DNA from: Arabidopsis thaliana
Taxonomy: Eukaryota; Streptophyta; Magnoliopsida; Brassicales; Brassicaceae
DNA: 64,000 nt
Assembly (NCBI RefSeq): GCF_000001735.4
Contig: NC_003074.8
Span: 14,453,261-14,517,260, forward strand
Direction of reading: 5' to 3'
Part shown: one piece after another, positions 23,207 to 33,856 of the stretch
Position numbering within the stretch: the first letter of the stretch is position 1
How the letters are laid out: each line of letters starts with the position of its first letter
Position numbers and translations under genes: made by a program
Notes under the pieces: generated by a model
The model's input: the letters and a program-made list of their open reading frames with translations, nothing else
Database searches by the model: none
What the model was told of the DNA's origin: nothing

Positions 23207-23327
23207 TTGCGCATTGTTTGTGTATACTGCGTGGAGTATATACAATTTGATTGTTGCATTGCTTGGTTGCTTGTTATTTTGGGTTTGGGTGGGGAATTAT
23301 TGCATGTTTAGGAGAACCCGAATTCAC

Positions 23328-23344
23328 TGAGCGATTAGCGCTCA
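23328..23344 (+). other. Stem-loop in the 2.2 kb LTR (one of five equivalents)
   Basis: TGAGCG pairs with CGCTCA around the loop ATTAG. It follows TTCAC and precedes a pyrimidine tract and TTTTGCAGGCAACC, as in the other gypsy LTRs of the window. Confidence 0.6.
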
Positions 23345-23640
23345 TCCCTTATTCTCTTTTGCAGGCAACCATTATGTAAGACTCAATTTACCGATAAGTA
23401 ATAAAGCTCTGATTTTATAAAACCATGTGTCTCCCATGATATAATTAGTCATGTCCAGACTATCATAACTCACGTATCGCAGTACAGGTTGCAAAGCCTT
23501 AAGCCACGTTCGTGAGGAACGGCACTCCCGGTCGGCACACTCGGGCGAACGGATTTGTTCCGAGAGCCTAGGTTGGCTGACTACGGGCGTCCACGTGACG
23601 CTCTCGTTCCGTCCTGGGCCTAGGAAGGGATAGGGGTGCA

Positions 23641-24156
23641 CTAGATCATTCTTTAGAATGTAAACTAATAGGATCCAAGGAAATATTCTTAGCCCTTTAC
23701 ACTACAGGAAATCATCTCATATACCAGGTATGAACAAGGAGTCAAGTTCTATAAATACTAACCATTTTGACGAGGTAAAAGGTAGAGCAGTGAGATTAGC
23801 TCCAACCTTAATGGATTGTGTTGTAAATCAGGATATTCTCAAGTCTATTGGTTTACAATCTGGATTTTCCAATAGTCGGATTGAATCGAAACAACAGCAA
23901 TAATCAACCAGGCAATAATCTAAAGAATATAGATCATAATTCGTAACTAGACTCTACAAAAAACGCTGATTTTTTTTTTACGATAACTATAAAAACGAAA
24001 AATAAAAAGAATAAAAAAATAAAAGCATCATTAGTAAGCATCTCCTCGAGACTTAAACGTCACTGTCCCCACTATAAAAGACTCTAAAAATAACAAATAG
24101 ACTCCAAAACTAATACCTAAATCATACTTAAAACCGGTAAAAATAGAGGTATATCA
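23641..24156 (-). mobile_element. Athila internal remnant and LTR end fragment
   Basis: 23641-24000 is non-coding and probably continues the Athila internal DNA interrupted at 21476. 24040-24156 reproduces the LTR-start section seen at 20915-21052 (ACTCCAAAACTAATAC, then CATACTTAAAAC, ending GAGGTATATCA). Most of that LTR is missing. Ten bases separate it from the next LTR. Confidence 0.5.
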
Positions 24157-24166
24157 GTAGAAAAAT

Positions 24167-25088
24167 TGATATAGCTCAAATTACGTTAAGCTTACTCCCT
24201 CTAATGATCGTTGTTAGCACTTAAGGGTCTAATTCTACTAATGATGATTAATATTAAGCTAGACAAAGTAGATGAAAGTAAAAGAATATTAAACAGTAAA
24301 TTAAGTTGTAGATTAAGGAGATTAAACGTGAGGTCTAGGGATAGTCTCACGAAGTAGATAAATTGTAGATTTATCTATTATTAGGATTGTTATCAAACCG
24401 TTCTTAAAAACAAACCCTAATAATAGAATAACCGCTGATGTGTCGTGCTACTCCCTATGCCTAGAGCTAAAGATCCCTAGTGATGTGCCGGTGAATCCCT
24501 ATATTAATTCATGCATGCTAAACGAATTTGATTAGTTCACCTAAGTAAACATGATGATTTTGATTACACACCTATAAACCGTGGCTCATCTAAATTATTT
24601 ATGTTGACGGATACCTATGATGGGCATATCTATTATTTAAGATCAAGTTCTAGGTGATCAATCTAGAACTAGCAGTAAGAACAATTGTAGATGAAGAACT
24701 CTAAAAATAATCCTAAGCTGTTATCAATCTACTAATCCATCTAAATCCATAGTGAAACTCCCTAAACCCAACAAGGTGATTACTCAAACATGAACAAACG
24801 AACACAGATTACAATCTGAATAAATTGCATTGGATTATAATATAAAGAAGAGTAAAAGGAGTTCAGAATCTTCTCTACATGGATATGATTCTTCTCTCCA
24901 AAAGTATATCTCTTATAAAACTTTTCTTAGGTCTAAACAATGACCTTAGAATTATATATATAGGTGACTAGAAACGTCTAGGGTCTTTCTAGCAAATAAA
25001 GAAAAATTTCGGGACTCCTTAAAGACTTTGTGAAACTTTGGAACTTCCTTTGTCGAATAAGGGTGTCAATCGACATAGATATGGTGTC
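24167..25088 (-). mobile_element. Athila-type LTR, truncated by another LTR
   Basis: TGATATAGCTCAAATTACG at 24167 is the LTR 3' end in minus orientation. The interior matches the LTRs at 35698, 38255 and 40016, including the AATAACCG(G/C)TG-TG--G and CTAGAACTAGCA-TAAGAACAA lines. It stops at 25088, in the U3 side near GTGTCAATCGACATAG, where TGTAACGCCC of a gypsy LTR begins. Confidence 0.75.
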
Positions 25089-25655
25089 TGTAACGCCCCC
25101 GAGCCTGACCATGACCGGACTAACCACGGCCGACCCGGGTGGGCGTCAAAGTTGGAGAGAACCAGGCGGAACTCGGCTAAAGATCCAGGGATCTGAGTCC
25201 TCGGCCAACTCGCATCCGGTCATCTCCCCACTAGATTCACCGCGTAGGCTTGCAAACCCTTGCGGCGTACCCAGTGTTGTGCGACTCGGACAAAGCCTTG
25301 TACCATTACGACATATCCGCATTTGTAAAACCATTTGTACTTAAACGTTATTTGAATAAAAGGTTACCAAGAAGAAACATTTTGTTATTCGGATCCATAG
25401 TTTAAAGAAAAACGTAAGATACAAAATCAGGTTTGACAAAGGCAACATAAAATACCCTAGTCCGGCGGCCTTATTGTTCGTCTTCCCTCTAGTGGTTGAA
25501 GCTACAAGTTACCTTTAAGACAAGTAGAATCATGAGTAATCTAGTATTACTCAGTGAGCCGCGACAATGCAACAGAGAACCTACGGCAATTCTAAGCCAT
25601 TCTAATGCAATTCTAGCAACCTAGAGGGGTTCACTGAGTTAATGCCATATAATCT
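25089..25655 (-). mobile_element. Gypsy LTR fragment (3' portion)
   Basis: TGTAACGCCCCCGAGCC at the left is the complement of an LTR 3' end, as at 55071. The interior shares GGCTTGCAAACCCT-like and GTGTTGTG-GACTCGGAC lines, a TTACCTT-AA-ACAAGTAGA line and the hairpin with the LTR at 55071-55560. It breaks off at about 25655 where Helitron DNA starts. Its missing 5' portion may be the inverted piece at 32728-33850. Confidence 0.65.
25533..25553 (-). other. Stem-loop in the gypsy LTR fragment (one of five equivalents)
   Basis: TGAGTAAT and ATTACTCA form an eight-base perfect stem around CTAGT. In LTR sense it is preceded by GGCTCAC and followed by a pyrimidine-rich stretch and AAAGGTAAC. Confidence 0.6.
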
Positions 25656-25668
25656 GGTATTTATATAA

Positions 25669-28600
25669 TTAAAGAGACACACATTGTCGCTTCCATTCTA
25701 TTCTTTTTCTGCGCTCAATATCCTCAGATAGAATCCTCCAGGTTTTGTCCCATACCATCTCTGGTTTGGTTAAACTTTCTGAAAGTAGCATGATGACAAA
25801 TAGCCTACGAACATACTTGGCAGAGCAACAAAAATTTGCATCTTTAAACCCGTTCATGTACTCTTTGTCATCGTGAAGCAATCCTAAAGCAAAAACCGCA
25901 TCTCTGAATGATTCGTGAATTACCCCTTTCACTGTTTTGAGATCTTTATAACTTGTAACACCTCTTTTGATGTTTAAGAGAATTCTCAAATAATAAGCGT
26001 CTTCTATTGTATGTGGAACAAAGTTAGTCCTTCCAATAGCAAATCCCCTTTCTTTGATCATGAATTTCTTTTCTTTGCTGTTCCAAGTGAAGTGATTTGG
26101 AATTTCTTCAACTAAGAGCTTTGTTGGAAATGGAGCTGCTTTTGGTAGGTTTTTGGCACTAGCATGGACTCTTCTACTTGGAGGCTTCTTGTTAAGCTAA
26201 AACCACACCAAAAATTGTGTTGCTTCATTACTTAATCGATCCATTACACTCTCCGTTGTTTCACCTGGAATATAACAATATCTTAATTACATGTACATAG
26301 GTTATGATAATTTCTATCTAAACTAAATGATTCCATTATGCGCATCTACAACAACATTATTTAGAATATAACAATATCTTAATTACATGTACATAGGTTG
26401 TGATAATTTCTATCTAAAGAAAATAATTCCATTAAAATGATTCCATTATGTGCATGCAACAACAACACTATCTTAATTACACGTACATAGGTTATGATAA
26501 TTTCTATCTAAACAAAATGATTCCATGTTTAACACAATAGTAAAATAAACTCTTCTACACGAACCAAATAAAAATTCATTGTATGTATAATTTGATAATA
26601 AAATAATCACTCTACTATTCGGCTAGCACAATTTATCTCCAAATTTGGTAGAAGTATATAAAGCCATTATAGTCTCTAACGTCTAATAAAACAAAGACTC
26701 TATATATGTGTCATTATACTTCCCAAATAATGGATGTCAAAACAATATATATGTCTGACCTAGTTTATAATAAACTGGTTGTTTTCCTTTTTCATGAAAG
26801 AAAAGTTTAATAACTGGAGTTGTTCTATAGTTTATGAGAAATTTGAACATTCTCCACATAGCTTCACAAGCTGAAACGTACGTGTCATAATTAAAAAAAA
26901 CTGCAATTAACAATGTGAGGTTTAATAATAATTACTCTATGTGTCTAAAATTAATGCAAATACTAAAGAAATTACCTGCAATCAAAGTAATCTTTAACTT
27001 CGTCCTTCTCCTTTTTAGTAGTATCTTGGTTATTTGGCTCAATAGTCACTGTTACACGGTCATGTTCTTTATGAACATACTTAAAAAGATACTTTATTAA
27101 ACCTATTAGTTGCACCAATCCACATTAATATGAGCATGATAACAGAGGGATAGCTTTTCATTATAGGGAATGACGTAACGATTATCGCATTGAAAACCGT
27201 TCTTCTCGGCATAAATACCAGTGTTATGTCTTCTATAAACTGGAAACCCATCATTATCAACCTTAGTAGTGTCATAATAGCTCTTGGAAAAATACTTTTT
27301 GCATTGTCCATTCACCATACATGGTGAATTCGGATGACCAACACCACACGGTCCATGAATCATACAGTCTTTAACCAGTACATAAAGCTCTAGTTTCTTT
27401 TTCTTATCAGGAATCTCAGCAGTTATAACTTTGTCAGTGTCTTCGGCTGTATACAACTTATTGGTTGCATGCAGGAATAACAATATGTGTGCATGGAGAA
27501 GTCCTCGTTTTTGAAATTCAATTGTGTACATGCCTACAAAAAAAAAAAAACGTTGAAATCATTAGTGGTCAAGACTATAAAATACAGAGAGGAATCATAT
27601 AGAGTAATTTTAAGCGACCAGTTAGGAGCATTACAGATTTTTTGGTATCTTTAGATTTTCAATATCTCCAACTAACTTAAAATTTGTTTGCGATAGTTAT
27701 TCTTAATAAGCAGATTTTTAACTAAGTCTACATTAGATTAATGAAACAGTAGTGTTCTTTGAATTTAAACTGTTGAATGCTATTAACTATTTAAATATAT
27801 TTCAGGAATAAAAGCAAAGAGATGAAGAGCAATGTATGGGTCATCAACCTATTTTAAATGTTAGTTTTAACTCGAAAGCAACGTTTATATGATAATAGTA
27901 GGATTCAAGATTATTTAACCCAAACTGAAAAATACGGGTAGTAAAATGTAAATATTGACAGGGACATTTATATTAAAAAAACACGAGTAATGATATAGAT
28001 ATCAGATTGAAATTATATGTACATGAAACTGTCTTCCCAAGTAGGTATTTGGTGGTTAGATCATACATAAGATTATCAAGCTTCATCTTGAAAATTTGAC
28101 AAATGATGTCTGGTCTATCTTCAGACTTCAAGTTCCTCGCTTTATAGAATCTAACTATTTCATGCCACTTTGGATTGCAAGTAAATGTTATGAAAACTGA
28201 TGGAAGTCCAAAGTGTTGGCAAATAGCCATTGCATCCAAATAGTTGTTTGCCATGTATCTTGGTCCACCTGTAAAAGAAGCTGGAATTTTAACTTCTTTA
28301 CCTTGGTTTTCCAAATCATTGTTTCTAGAGTTGGATGCATTTTGAATTGATTCTCCGTTAGAACTTCAGAATTTTGGTTGATTCTTCTTAATATACCTCA
28401 GCCTGTTAGACTTAATCATAGTGTAAGCATCAACTATGAACTGTTGCATCAAACGCTAAGAACAAAATAAAACGTGCGTGTTTTTCAGCCTTCCTTTCTT
28501 GTAGACGATATGCAAACCATTGTCTCATGCCTACGTCTTTATGTTCCCTTTTTGCATCGCCACCACCATTTGTTCTAGTTTTCTTTATCCCAAGTCTATA

Positions 28601-29950
28601 ACCATCTTCCTCGCGTGTGAATAACAGAGGATATTGCCAAGCTAGATAGGAAACATGTAGTTCTCTGATTCTTTTTAAATTCCCCGTAGTATTTTCCTGT
28701 AACACAATATCACGTTTATCCATGTCTTCATGGAAACCCCCTGGAATTAATGCAGCAACTTCATATGCTGTAGGCAGATTGTATATCCTTGGGTCACTAT
28801 TTCGAGCAACAATAATTCTTATGTGGAAACTTTCTTCTGCATCTGTATTAAATCTGTCTTTTACAGATCTAAACGCCTTCACATGAGGGTTTACCCGATT
28901 TAAAATCTTCATGATTTTTTTGATGAGTTCCTTATTTAAACTTTTCTTCTTCTAGCCTTATTCAGTATCGTTCTCATTGCCGAATAATAGAGAAACATAT
29001 TAGTTTATTGATGTACTACTGAATTGTATAGTTGTAAAGATTGAAAAATAAAAGAAAAGATACCTCATTATGTTATATCTGTTGTTAACCTCATTTTCAG
29101 TATCAGCAATATATAGCTGTTGAAACTTTGCTTTAGCACTTGATTTTGGCTTCAAAGCACCTATGAGATGGTAATTTTCACCTTGGATTGCAAACATGTT
29201 AGGCTGAGGACCCTTAGGAAGAAAATGATCTACTTTACTTCCAATAGATGTGAATGAGAACAAAGTGTTGTAAGCTCTGATGTTTTCTCTAAAATGCTTA
29301 GAGAGTTCATCATCACTTGTAAGCAAATGCCACAAAAATTCAGGCGAGTCCTTCAGGGAAGGCAATACGATCTGTCTTGCATACAACATCCTGAATATAT
29401 TGGATTTCTTGAATTCTTCCTCTTGTTTACACGTTTCCCATACCAAAAAAATAGCACCACACTTGTCACAACTATAAACTGGATCATCTTCATGACGAAA
29501 GCTAAACAAAACATAAGCTAAATGAGTTAAAATGAAGATTATACCACTTTTTAGGTTGGGTGGAATCACAAGCTTTGACTTAGGCTTTCCAAAAGCCTTC
29601 TATAACATATTAAGTATGTCAAAATTATCTTTTGCTTCATAAATAATGTCATCTGGGATTTGAGCCACATCTTCAGCATTAACATCTTCATCTCATGAAG
29701 AATTTGAAGAACATTCTTCTTGACTGCTCCAAAAGAAATCTTCTTGGTAGTTCTCTTCATAGTCACATGTTATTATTTGAACATGATAGTTATTAAATGA
29801 GAATATCTCTTAGAGACATAAAAAAGTAAACATATAATGTCTTACCTTCTGATGAATTATGATAATCTGACCAGTCAGTATCTTCATCTGTATCAGTATT
29901 GGTACCATTCTCCTTGGCATAACCTACCTTATAATTAAGGAAATCATCAT
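25669..29950 (-). pseudogene. Helitron RepHel protein, Rep half
   Basis: Minus-strand pieces follow Helitron order. An acidic start lies near 29940-29860. Then come a zinc-finger-like YSCDKCGAIF and HFRENIRAYNTLFSFTSIG (29569-29000), DPRIYNLPTAYEVAALIPGG with MRQWFAYRLQERK (28912-28430), and FTGGPRYMANNYLDAMAIC with FITFTCNPKWHEI (28314-27990). The Rep HUH motif follows as KRGLLHAHILLFL (27531), then KDCMIHGPCG and the two-tyrosine motif YLFKYVHKEHDRV near 27060. Last are SACEAMWRMFKFLINYRTTP (26870) and FVPHTIEDAYYLRILLN to EWKRQ (26061-25669). GT/AG introns separate several pieces. Both HUH histidines and both tyrosines are kept, but frameshifts near 28430 and 27100 and stops break it. The helicase half is absent here. 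Confidence 0.85.
26271..26530. repeat. Three tandem copies of about 96 bp in a Helitron intron
   Basis: TATAACAATATCTTAATTAC starts at 26271 and again at 26367; a third copy without its start begins at about 26464. Each has TACATAGGTT-TGATAATTTC, TATCTAAA and ATGATTCCATTATG. The array lies in the non-coding interval between the SACEAMW exon and the exon ending at 25669. Confidence 0.85.
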
Positions 29951-30167
29951 TAACTCATGTGGTTTGTAAAGTTGATTTGTATTCTCTTATATTATTTAAA
30001 CCTAAATAGAAAAACAAATAACTATATTTAGTAGGCTTCTTTATTAACATCCATTTCTAATACATAGCATCTACATCATTTTTGTGATATAGTGGGAATA
30101 GCTTTCTTCTAACCTGAAATCTTTCCTTTGTTTCTTTTGTTTGTATCAGATGGTCCAGAAAGGTCAT

Positions 30168-31604
30168 TAATATAGGTCAAATTAATCCTAAGACCACTCT
30201 CTCAAATAAAGAGGTCAGTTGCAGCACTTAGGGATCGAATTCACAAAGTTCTCGGATCACGCAATATACTAATGGCAAATCGAATTATGCTAAGTAATAT
30301 AGTAAATAAAATAAAGAGAAACAAAAGTAAACAATAGCAATCGATTGGATGGTTGTGAAACAAGATAATAAAAGCGTCAGGCTTAGGGTATTCTCAGGAG
30401 ATAAATGATAGTAGATCTAGAAATAACTAAGTTGTTATCGTACCGTTCTTGAACTCAAACTATGATTCTAGAGTAACCGGTGGTGTTCCGCGAAACTCTC
30501 TATACTTAGAGGTAAGATAACCAGAGAAGCCGAGAAATCCTATACTAAAGCATGCATTAGGTTCAGACATTTCATCGAACACCTTTTGGGCGCAGAAATG
30601 TCTGGGCTCAAATTCCAGTTGATCAGAAAGCAACACGCATTAAGAACAACTAATCCAGAAGGGATCTATAAATCAAACTCAACCACCTAGCATACCGAGA
30701 ATCCTAAACTACTCTAACCATCCTCAGAAACCTATTGACTACTCATACATCATTGCAGAGAACATAAACGTTGAATAGAATGAAAACATGATAACAACAG
30801 AGTAATAGCAAGATGATAACAGGATGAACAACAGTAAACAAAATTAAAAGCAAAATGCTGAATACTAAATAGATTAAGAGAAATCCGGATTACAAAATGT
30901 CAAGAACACAGGGTCTGCGGAATAAAACTTAGATAAACGAAAATGTAAAGTACTGCTACTTATAACGAAATATTCTGAAACCCTAATACTCAAAACGACG
31001 CAGTATTGGGACAGATTAAGAAGGGTACTCGACCCAGGTGGTCGAGTGAGTGGTCGAGTGATAAGCTGGAGTCATCTTTTCTTCCTTGTGCTCGAGTGTC
31101 TGGTTGAGTGCAGAAGGGAGAAGACTCTGAAGCTGGCAATCGAGTATGTAGTCGAGTGATGGTTTTGGTGATACTCGACTTTGTGGTAGAGTGGCGTGAT
31201 CGAGTGATGGTCAGGTGGTGGAGGTGATGATACTCTACCAGGTGGTCGAGTGAAGTGATCGAGTGACTCTCATGGTGGTACTCGGCTAGGTGGTCGAGTG
31301 GTGAAGTGAAGTGGTGAAGTCTTCTACTCGACCAGGGGATCGAGTGGTCTGTTAAGGTCGTGAAGCGTCTACTTGACCAGGGGGTCGAGTGGTTTGACAT
31401 GATCAGGTCCGCTTCTTCCAATTAGCTCGTCAACAGCTCCAAATCACCTGAAAACAACACAAATATGCAACATGCACTACATGAAAAGTAAGTAATGACA
31501 TGCAAAGTGATGACAAATGATGAGAAATGATATAAAACAGTGATGATATGATGCTAAAGTGATGACAAATGGATGCTCAAAACAGGCAAAATGCACACTT
31601 ATCA
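30168..31604 (-). mobile_element. Gypsy/Athila-related LTR with TCGAGT motif array
   Basis: On the minus strand it starts TGATAAGTGTGCATTTTGCC (from 31604) and ends near 30168 with the same block as other Athila-type LTRs (CTCTCTCAAATAAAGAG-TC, GGATCGAATTC, GTTCTCGGATCACGCAATA on plus). The U3 side differs from those LTRs and carries the motif array. It is inserted upstream of the Helitron Rep gene. No primer site or coding DNA follows at either side. Confidence 0.65.
31026..31400 (-). repeat. Dense array of the word TCGAGT / ACTCGA
   Basis: Within about 375 bases the words GGTCGAGTG, GATCGAGTG and ACTCGAC recur roughly every 15-30 bases in imperfect, irregularly spaced copies (for example 31043, 31056, 31085, 31142, 31203, 31248, 31295, 31342 and 31384). 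Spacing is not constant, so it is neither a satellite nor a CRISPR. A sparser array of the same word is at 32395-32540 in the next LTR. Confidence 0.8.
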
Positions 31605-32727
31605 TGGTACAGTTCAACTCCCCTTAAACACTAACATGTCGATGCAGCTATAGGGGGTGTCAATCTAGTCCACTGTTATTGCTAGCAATCAAGATGTGTA
31701 CAGAAGCAACTAAGTCAAGCCAGATTATAATGATGGTGGGTTTCTAGTAACAATCCTAAATCAAGATTCAAACAACAAAAATAAGAACTTTAAGTGGCCT
31801 ACTCGATCACAAGGTCCACCAGAACCATACATGCAACAAATTTAAGTACTGAAATGCAATAAAAGGTAACTCAACAAGATGATACAAATAACAGGTGAAT
31901 AAAAGTGCAATCAGGGGGTGAATCTAAGAAGTCTTAAGGATGGATTCATTGATAAGGGCAATTCTAGGGTTCATCTAATGGCTAACATGCGAAAGGCAAA
32001 TTCCCTAGACGATGATTCAAAACCAGATATCCACTCTCGTGATAGAGATCCTCATAACTATACCACTTCCTAATCTCAACTCTCGTTGATGAAACATAGC
32101 AAGGCAGGCTTTAAGTACCCCAAAGAACCTATTTATACTAAAATCTTGGAAACCCTAGATTCACTAGAAGACAAGAGACTTGAGGCGGTTTGGATGGATG
32201 CTCGATCTTGGGGATCAAGTAAAGAGGGTGCTGCAAAGTCTGCGCCTTTGCCTCTATGCTCCGAGTGATCAATTGGTCGAGGAGATGCTTGTTCCTCTCC
32301 TATTTGTTTCCTGAGATGTCTGGTTGAGTGGGGAATGAGGAGGATTCGAAGACGCTTTAAACGATCAACAAGTCTTGTAGAGTAGGTTGCCCTTGATCGA
32401 GTAACTGGTCGAGTAGAGGATTAAGTAGGGGGTCGAGTAGAGTATGCTGCCTCCTTTGTAGCTGCCTGAATCGAGTAAACTGGTCGAGTAGATTGCCCTG
32501 TTGCTTCCCTTCTGGTTTGATAGAGTAGAGGGTCGAGTAGATTCCTTGTAAGCTCCTTCTCCACCTGAAAACAGACCAAAACATGCAATATGTATGCAAG
32601 TTGATTCTAAATGCCTAAGTGTGCAAAAAAGCTAAATGTGATGCAACATTATATGAAACAATGAGTGATTACTAAGCTAAATGATGATAAATACCTGCCT
32701 AAAATGAGTAAAATACAGTGTTTATAA
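31605..32727 (-). mobile_element. Second LTR-like block with TCGAGT motifs
   Basis: Its right end (CCTAAAATGAGTAAAATACAG, then TGTTTATAA) aligns with the right end of the preceding LTR (CAAAACAGGCAAAATGCAC, then ACTTATCA). A ACCTGAAAACA block and the TCGAGTAG words (32395-32540) lie at matching distance from the end. The left part contains TAGGGGGTGTCAATCTAGTCC and TTGATCGAG words. The 60-codon ORF at 32086 within it has no recognisable product. I read it as a relative of the LTR at 30168-31604, with an uncertain left border. Confidence 0.5.
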
Positions 32728-33850
32728 AGTTTTTAAGTGAGGTTAAGAGAGAGAAGCGGAGGAAGTTCTTGAGGAGAAGTTGGAGAAGCCAAGATCGCCG
32801 GTGAAGCCCATCTGAAACCCCAACCTCTCAATCCATAGTTTGTTTGGGAGTTCGTGTGACTACTTTGCTTGTTGCATTCTCATTCTAGGATCATCATATT
32901 AGAATTTGGTTGCTTGCATGATAGTTTGTTTGTGGGTTCATGTAACTACTTTGCTTGTTGCGTTCTCATTCTAGGATCATCATATTAGAATTTGGTTGCA
33001 TGCATGATAGTTTGTTTGTGAGTTCGTGTGACTACTTTGCTTGTTGCATTTTCATTCTAGGGTCATCATATTAGAACTTGGTTGCATGCATGATAAGCTA
33101 TGACCTAAATCACATAGAAAACACCTAGAGAGACCAATTGTTGTATGTCTTATGTTTGTTTAAAATCCGGCTAGGTTAATCAATGAACTGCATATAAAAA
33201 TCATCACCTAGTTTGCTTAGAATTGCTTGTTTAAAATCATACTAGGTTCTTTGCTGCATGTAGATGAAAACTAGGGCTTTGCTTGTTGATTTCTTGTTTC
33301 TTTGTTTGCATTGCTTGTTTATTTTTGTGTCGTGTCTTGTTGTGTTTTTTGCTTGCCGCCATCCTCGAATCCATGTCGGAAGAGGGATGTGCAATGTGTG
33401 TGTAGGATACCTTGGATGCGGAATCTGCGGGTCATAGGAGAGTCTAGTTTAGTGTGCTCCAATTTCCTGCATGTGAGTGTGGAAGCCTGCGAGTCTTGGT
33501 CCCAAGGGCACACTCGCGGGCTAGTATCGAAACCTAGGCCGAGAGTGCATGAAGATGCATTTGGGCTTATTGGTATCTTGGGTGGGTTCAATAAGTCGTG
33601 ATCTTGTTGGTTTTATGTGTGGATTCAACAAGTGGTTGGTCGGGTTGACGGATCCATATAGGAGAACTCAACTTTCGACATTTAGTGAGGAGGAATGGAG
33701 CACATTGTCCATAGGTTTGCGTCTAGATTTAGTCAAGTCTATTTTCTCGCTTCTGTATCTTTGCTTGTTTATTTGCTTCCTGCGTGTTACTATGATTGTT
33801 TGTTGCATGCTTGATTTACCTTCGTTCGTGTGACTAAAGTGCTATGTCTT
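32728..33850 (+). mobile_element. LTR-like fragment, probably the inverted remainder of the LTR at 25089
   Basis: No coding region is recognised; the ORFs at 33302 and 33549 show no family features. Near its right end TACTATGATTGTTTGTTGCA is close to a line in the LTR at 55571-55615 read on its sense strand (TACTATGATTATTTATG). A block with CCAAGGGCACACTCGCG also resembles that LTR's mid-part. Orientation is opposite to 25089-25655. It ends where Helitron helicase coding starts. Confidence 0.45.
32835..33092 (+). repeat. Three tandem copies of 86 bp
   Basis: ATAGTTTGTTTG starts at 32835, 32921 and 33007. Each unit continues through ACTACTTTGCTTGTTGC, TCATTCTAGG-TCATCATATT and TTGGTTGC-TGCATG. 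Units differ by a few substitutions only. Confidence 0.92.
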
Positions 33851-33856
33851 TATAAA

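Larger units (their letters stand above)
21476..23640 (+). mobile_element. Gypsy LTR of about 2.2 kb, no internal region (probable solo LTR)
   Basis: Starts TGTAATGCCCTTGACCAAGA and ends near AGGGATAGGGGTGCA. The start is shared with the minus-strand LTR at 49891 (TGTAATGCCTCAGACCAAGA), and the 3' parts also align. TATA box at 21951, LTR hairpin at 23328-23344, then TTTTGCAGGCAACC. No primer site or coding region follows, so it is best read as a solo LTR inserted in Athila DNA. The target duplication is not clean (GATAT before; GATCA or CTAGA after, depending on the exact end). Confidence 0.7.

Noticed and set aside
21471..23645. Clean target-site duplication for the 2.2 kb LTR
   Set aside because: GATAT against CTAGA or GATCA is not convincing, and the LTR 3' end cannot be fixed to the base.
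31026..31400. Regular-looking repeated words as a CRISPR array
   Set aside because: Spacing and units are irregular, the words are only 6-9 bases, and the context is an LTR in plant DNA.
32710..32727. TTTATAAAG as a plus-strand TATA box of the 33 kb LTR fragment
   Set aside because: The position aligns with the terminal ACTTATCA of the neighbouring minus-strand LTR, so it is better explained as a decayed LTR end.
33302..33833. Overlapping ORFs of 90-99 codons as genes
   Set aside because: Both strands are open for similar lengths, the products show no family features, and the DNA resembles gypsy LTR leader sequence.
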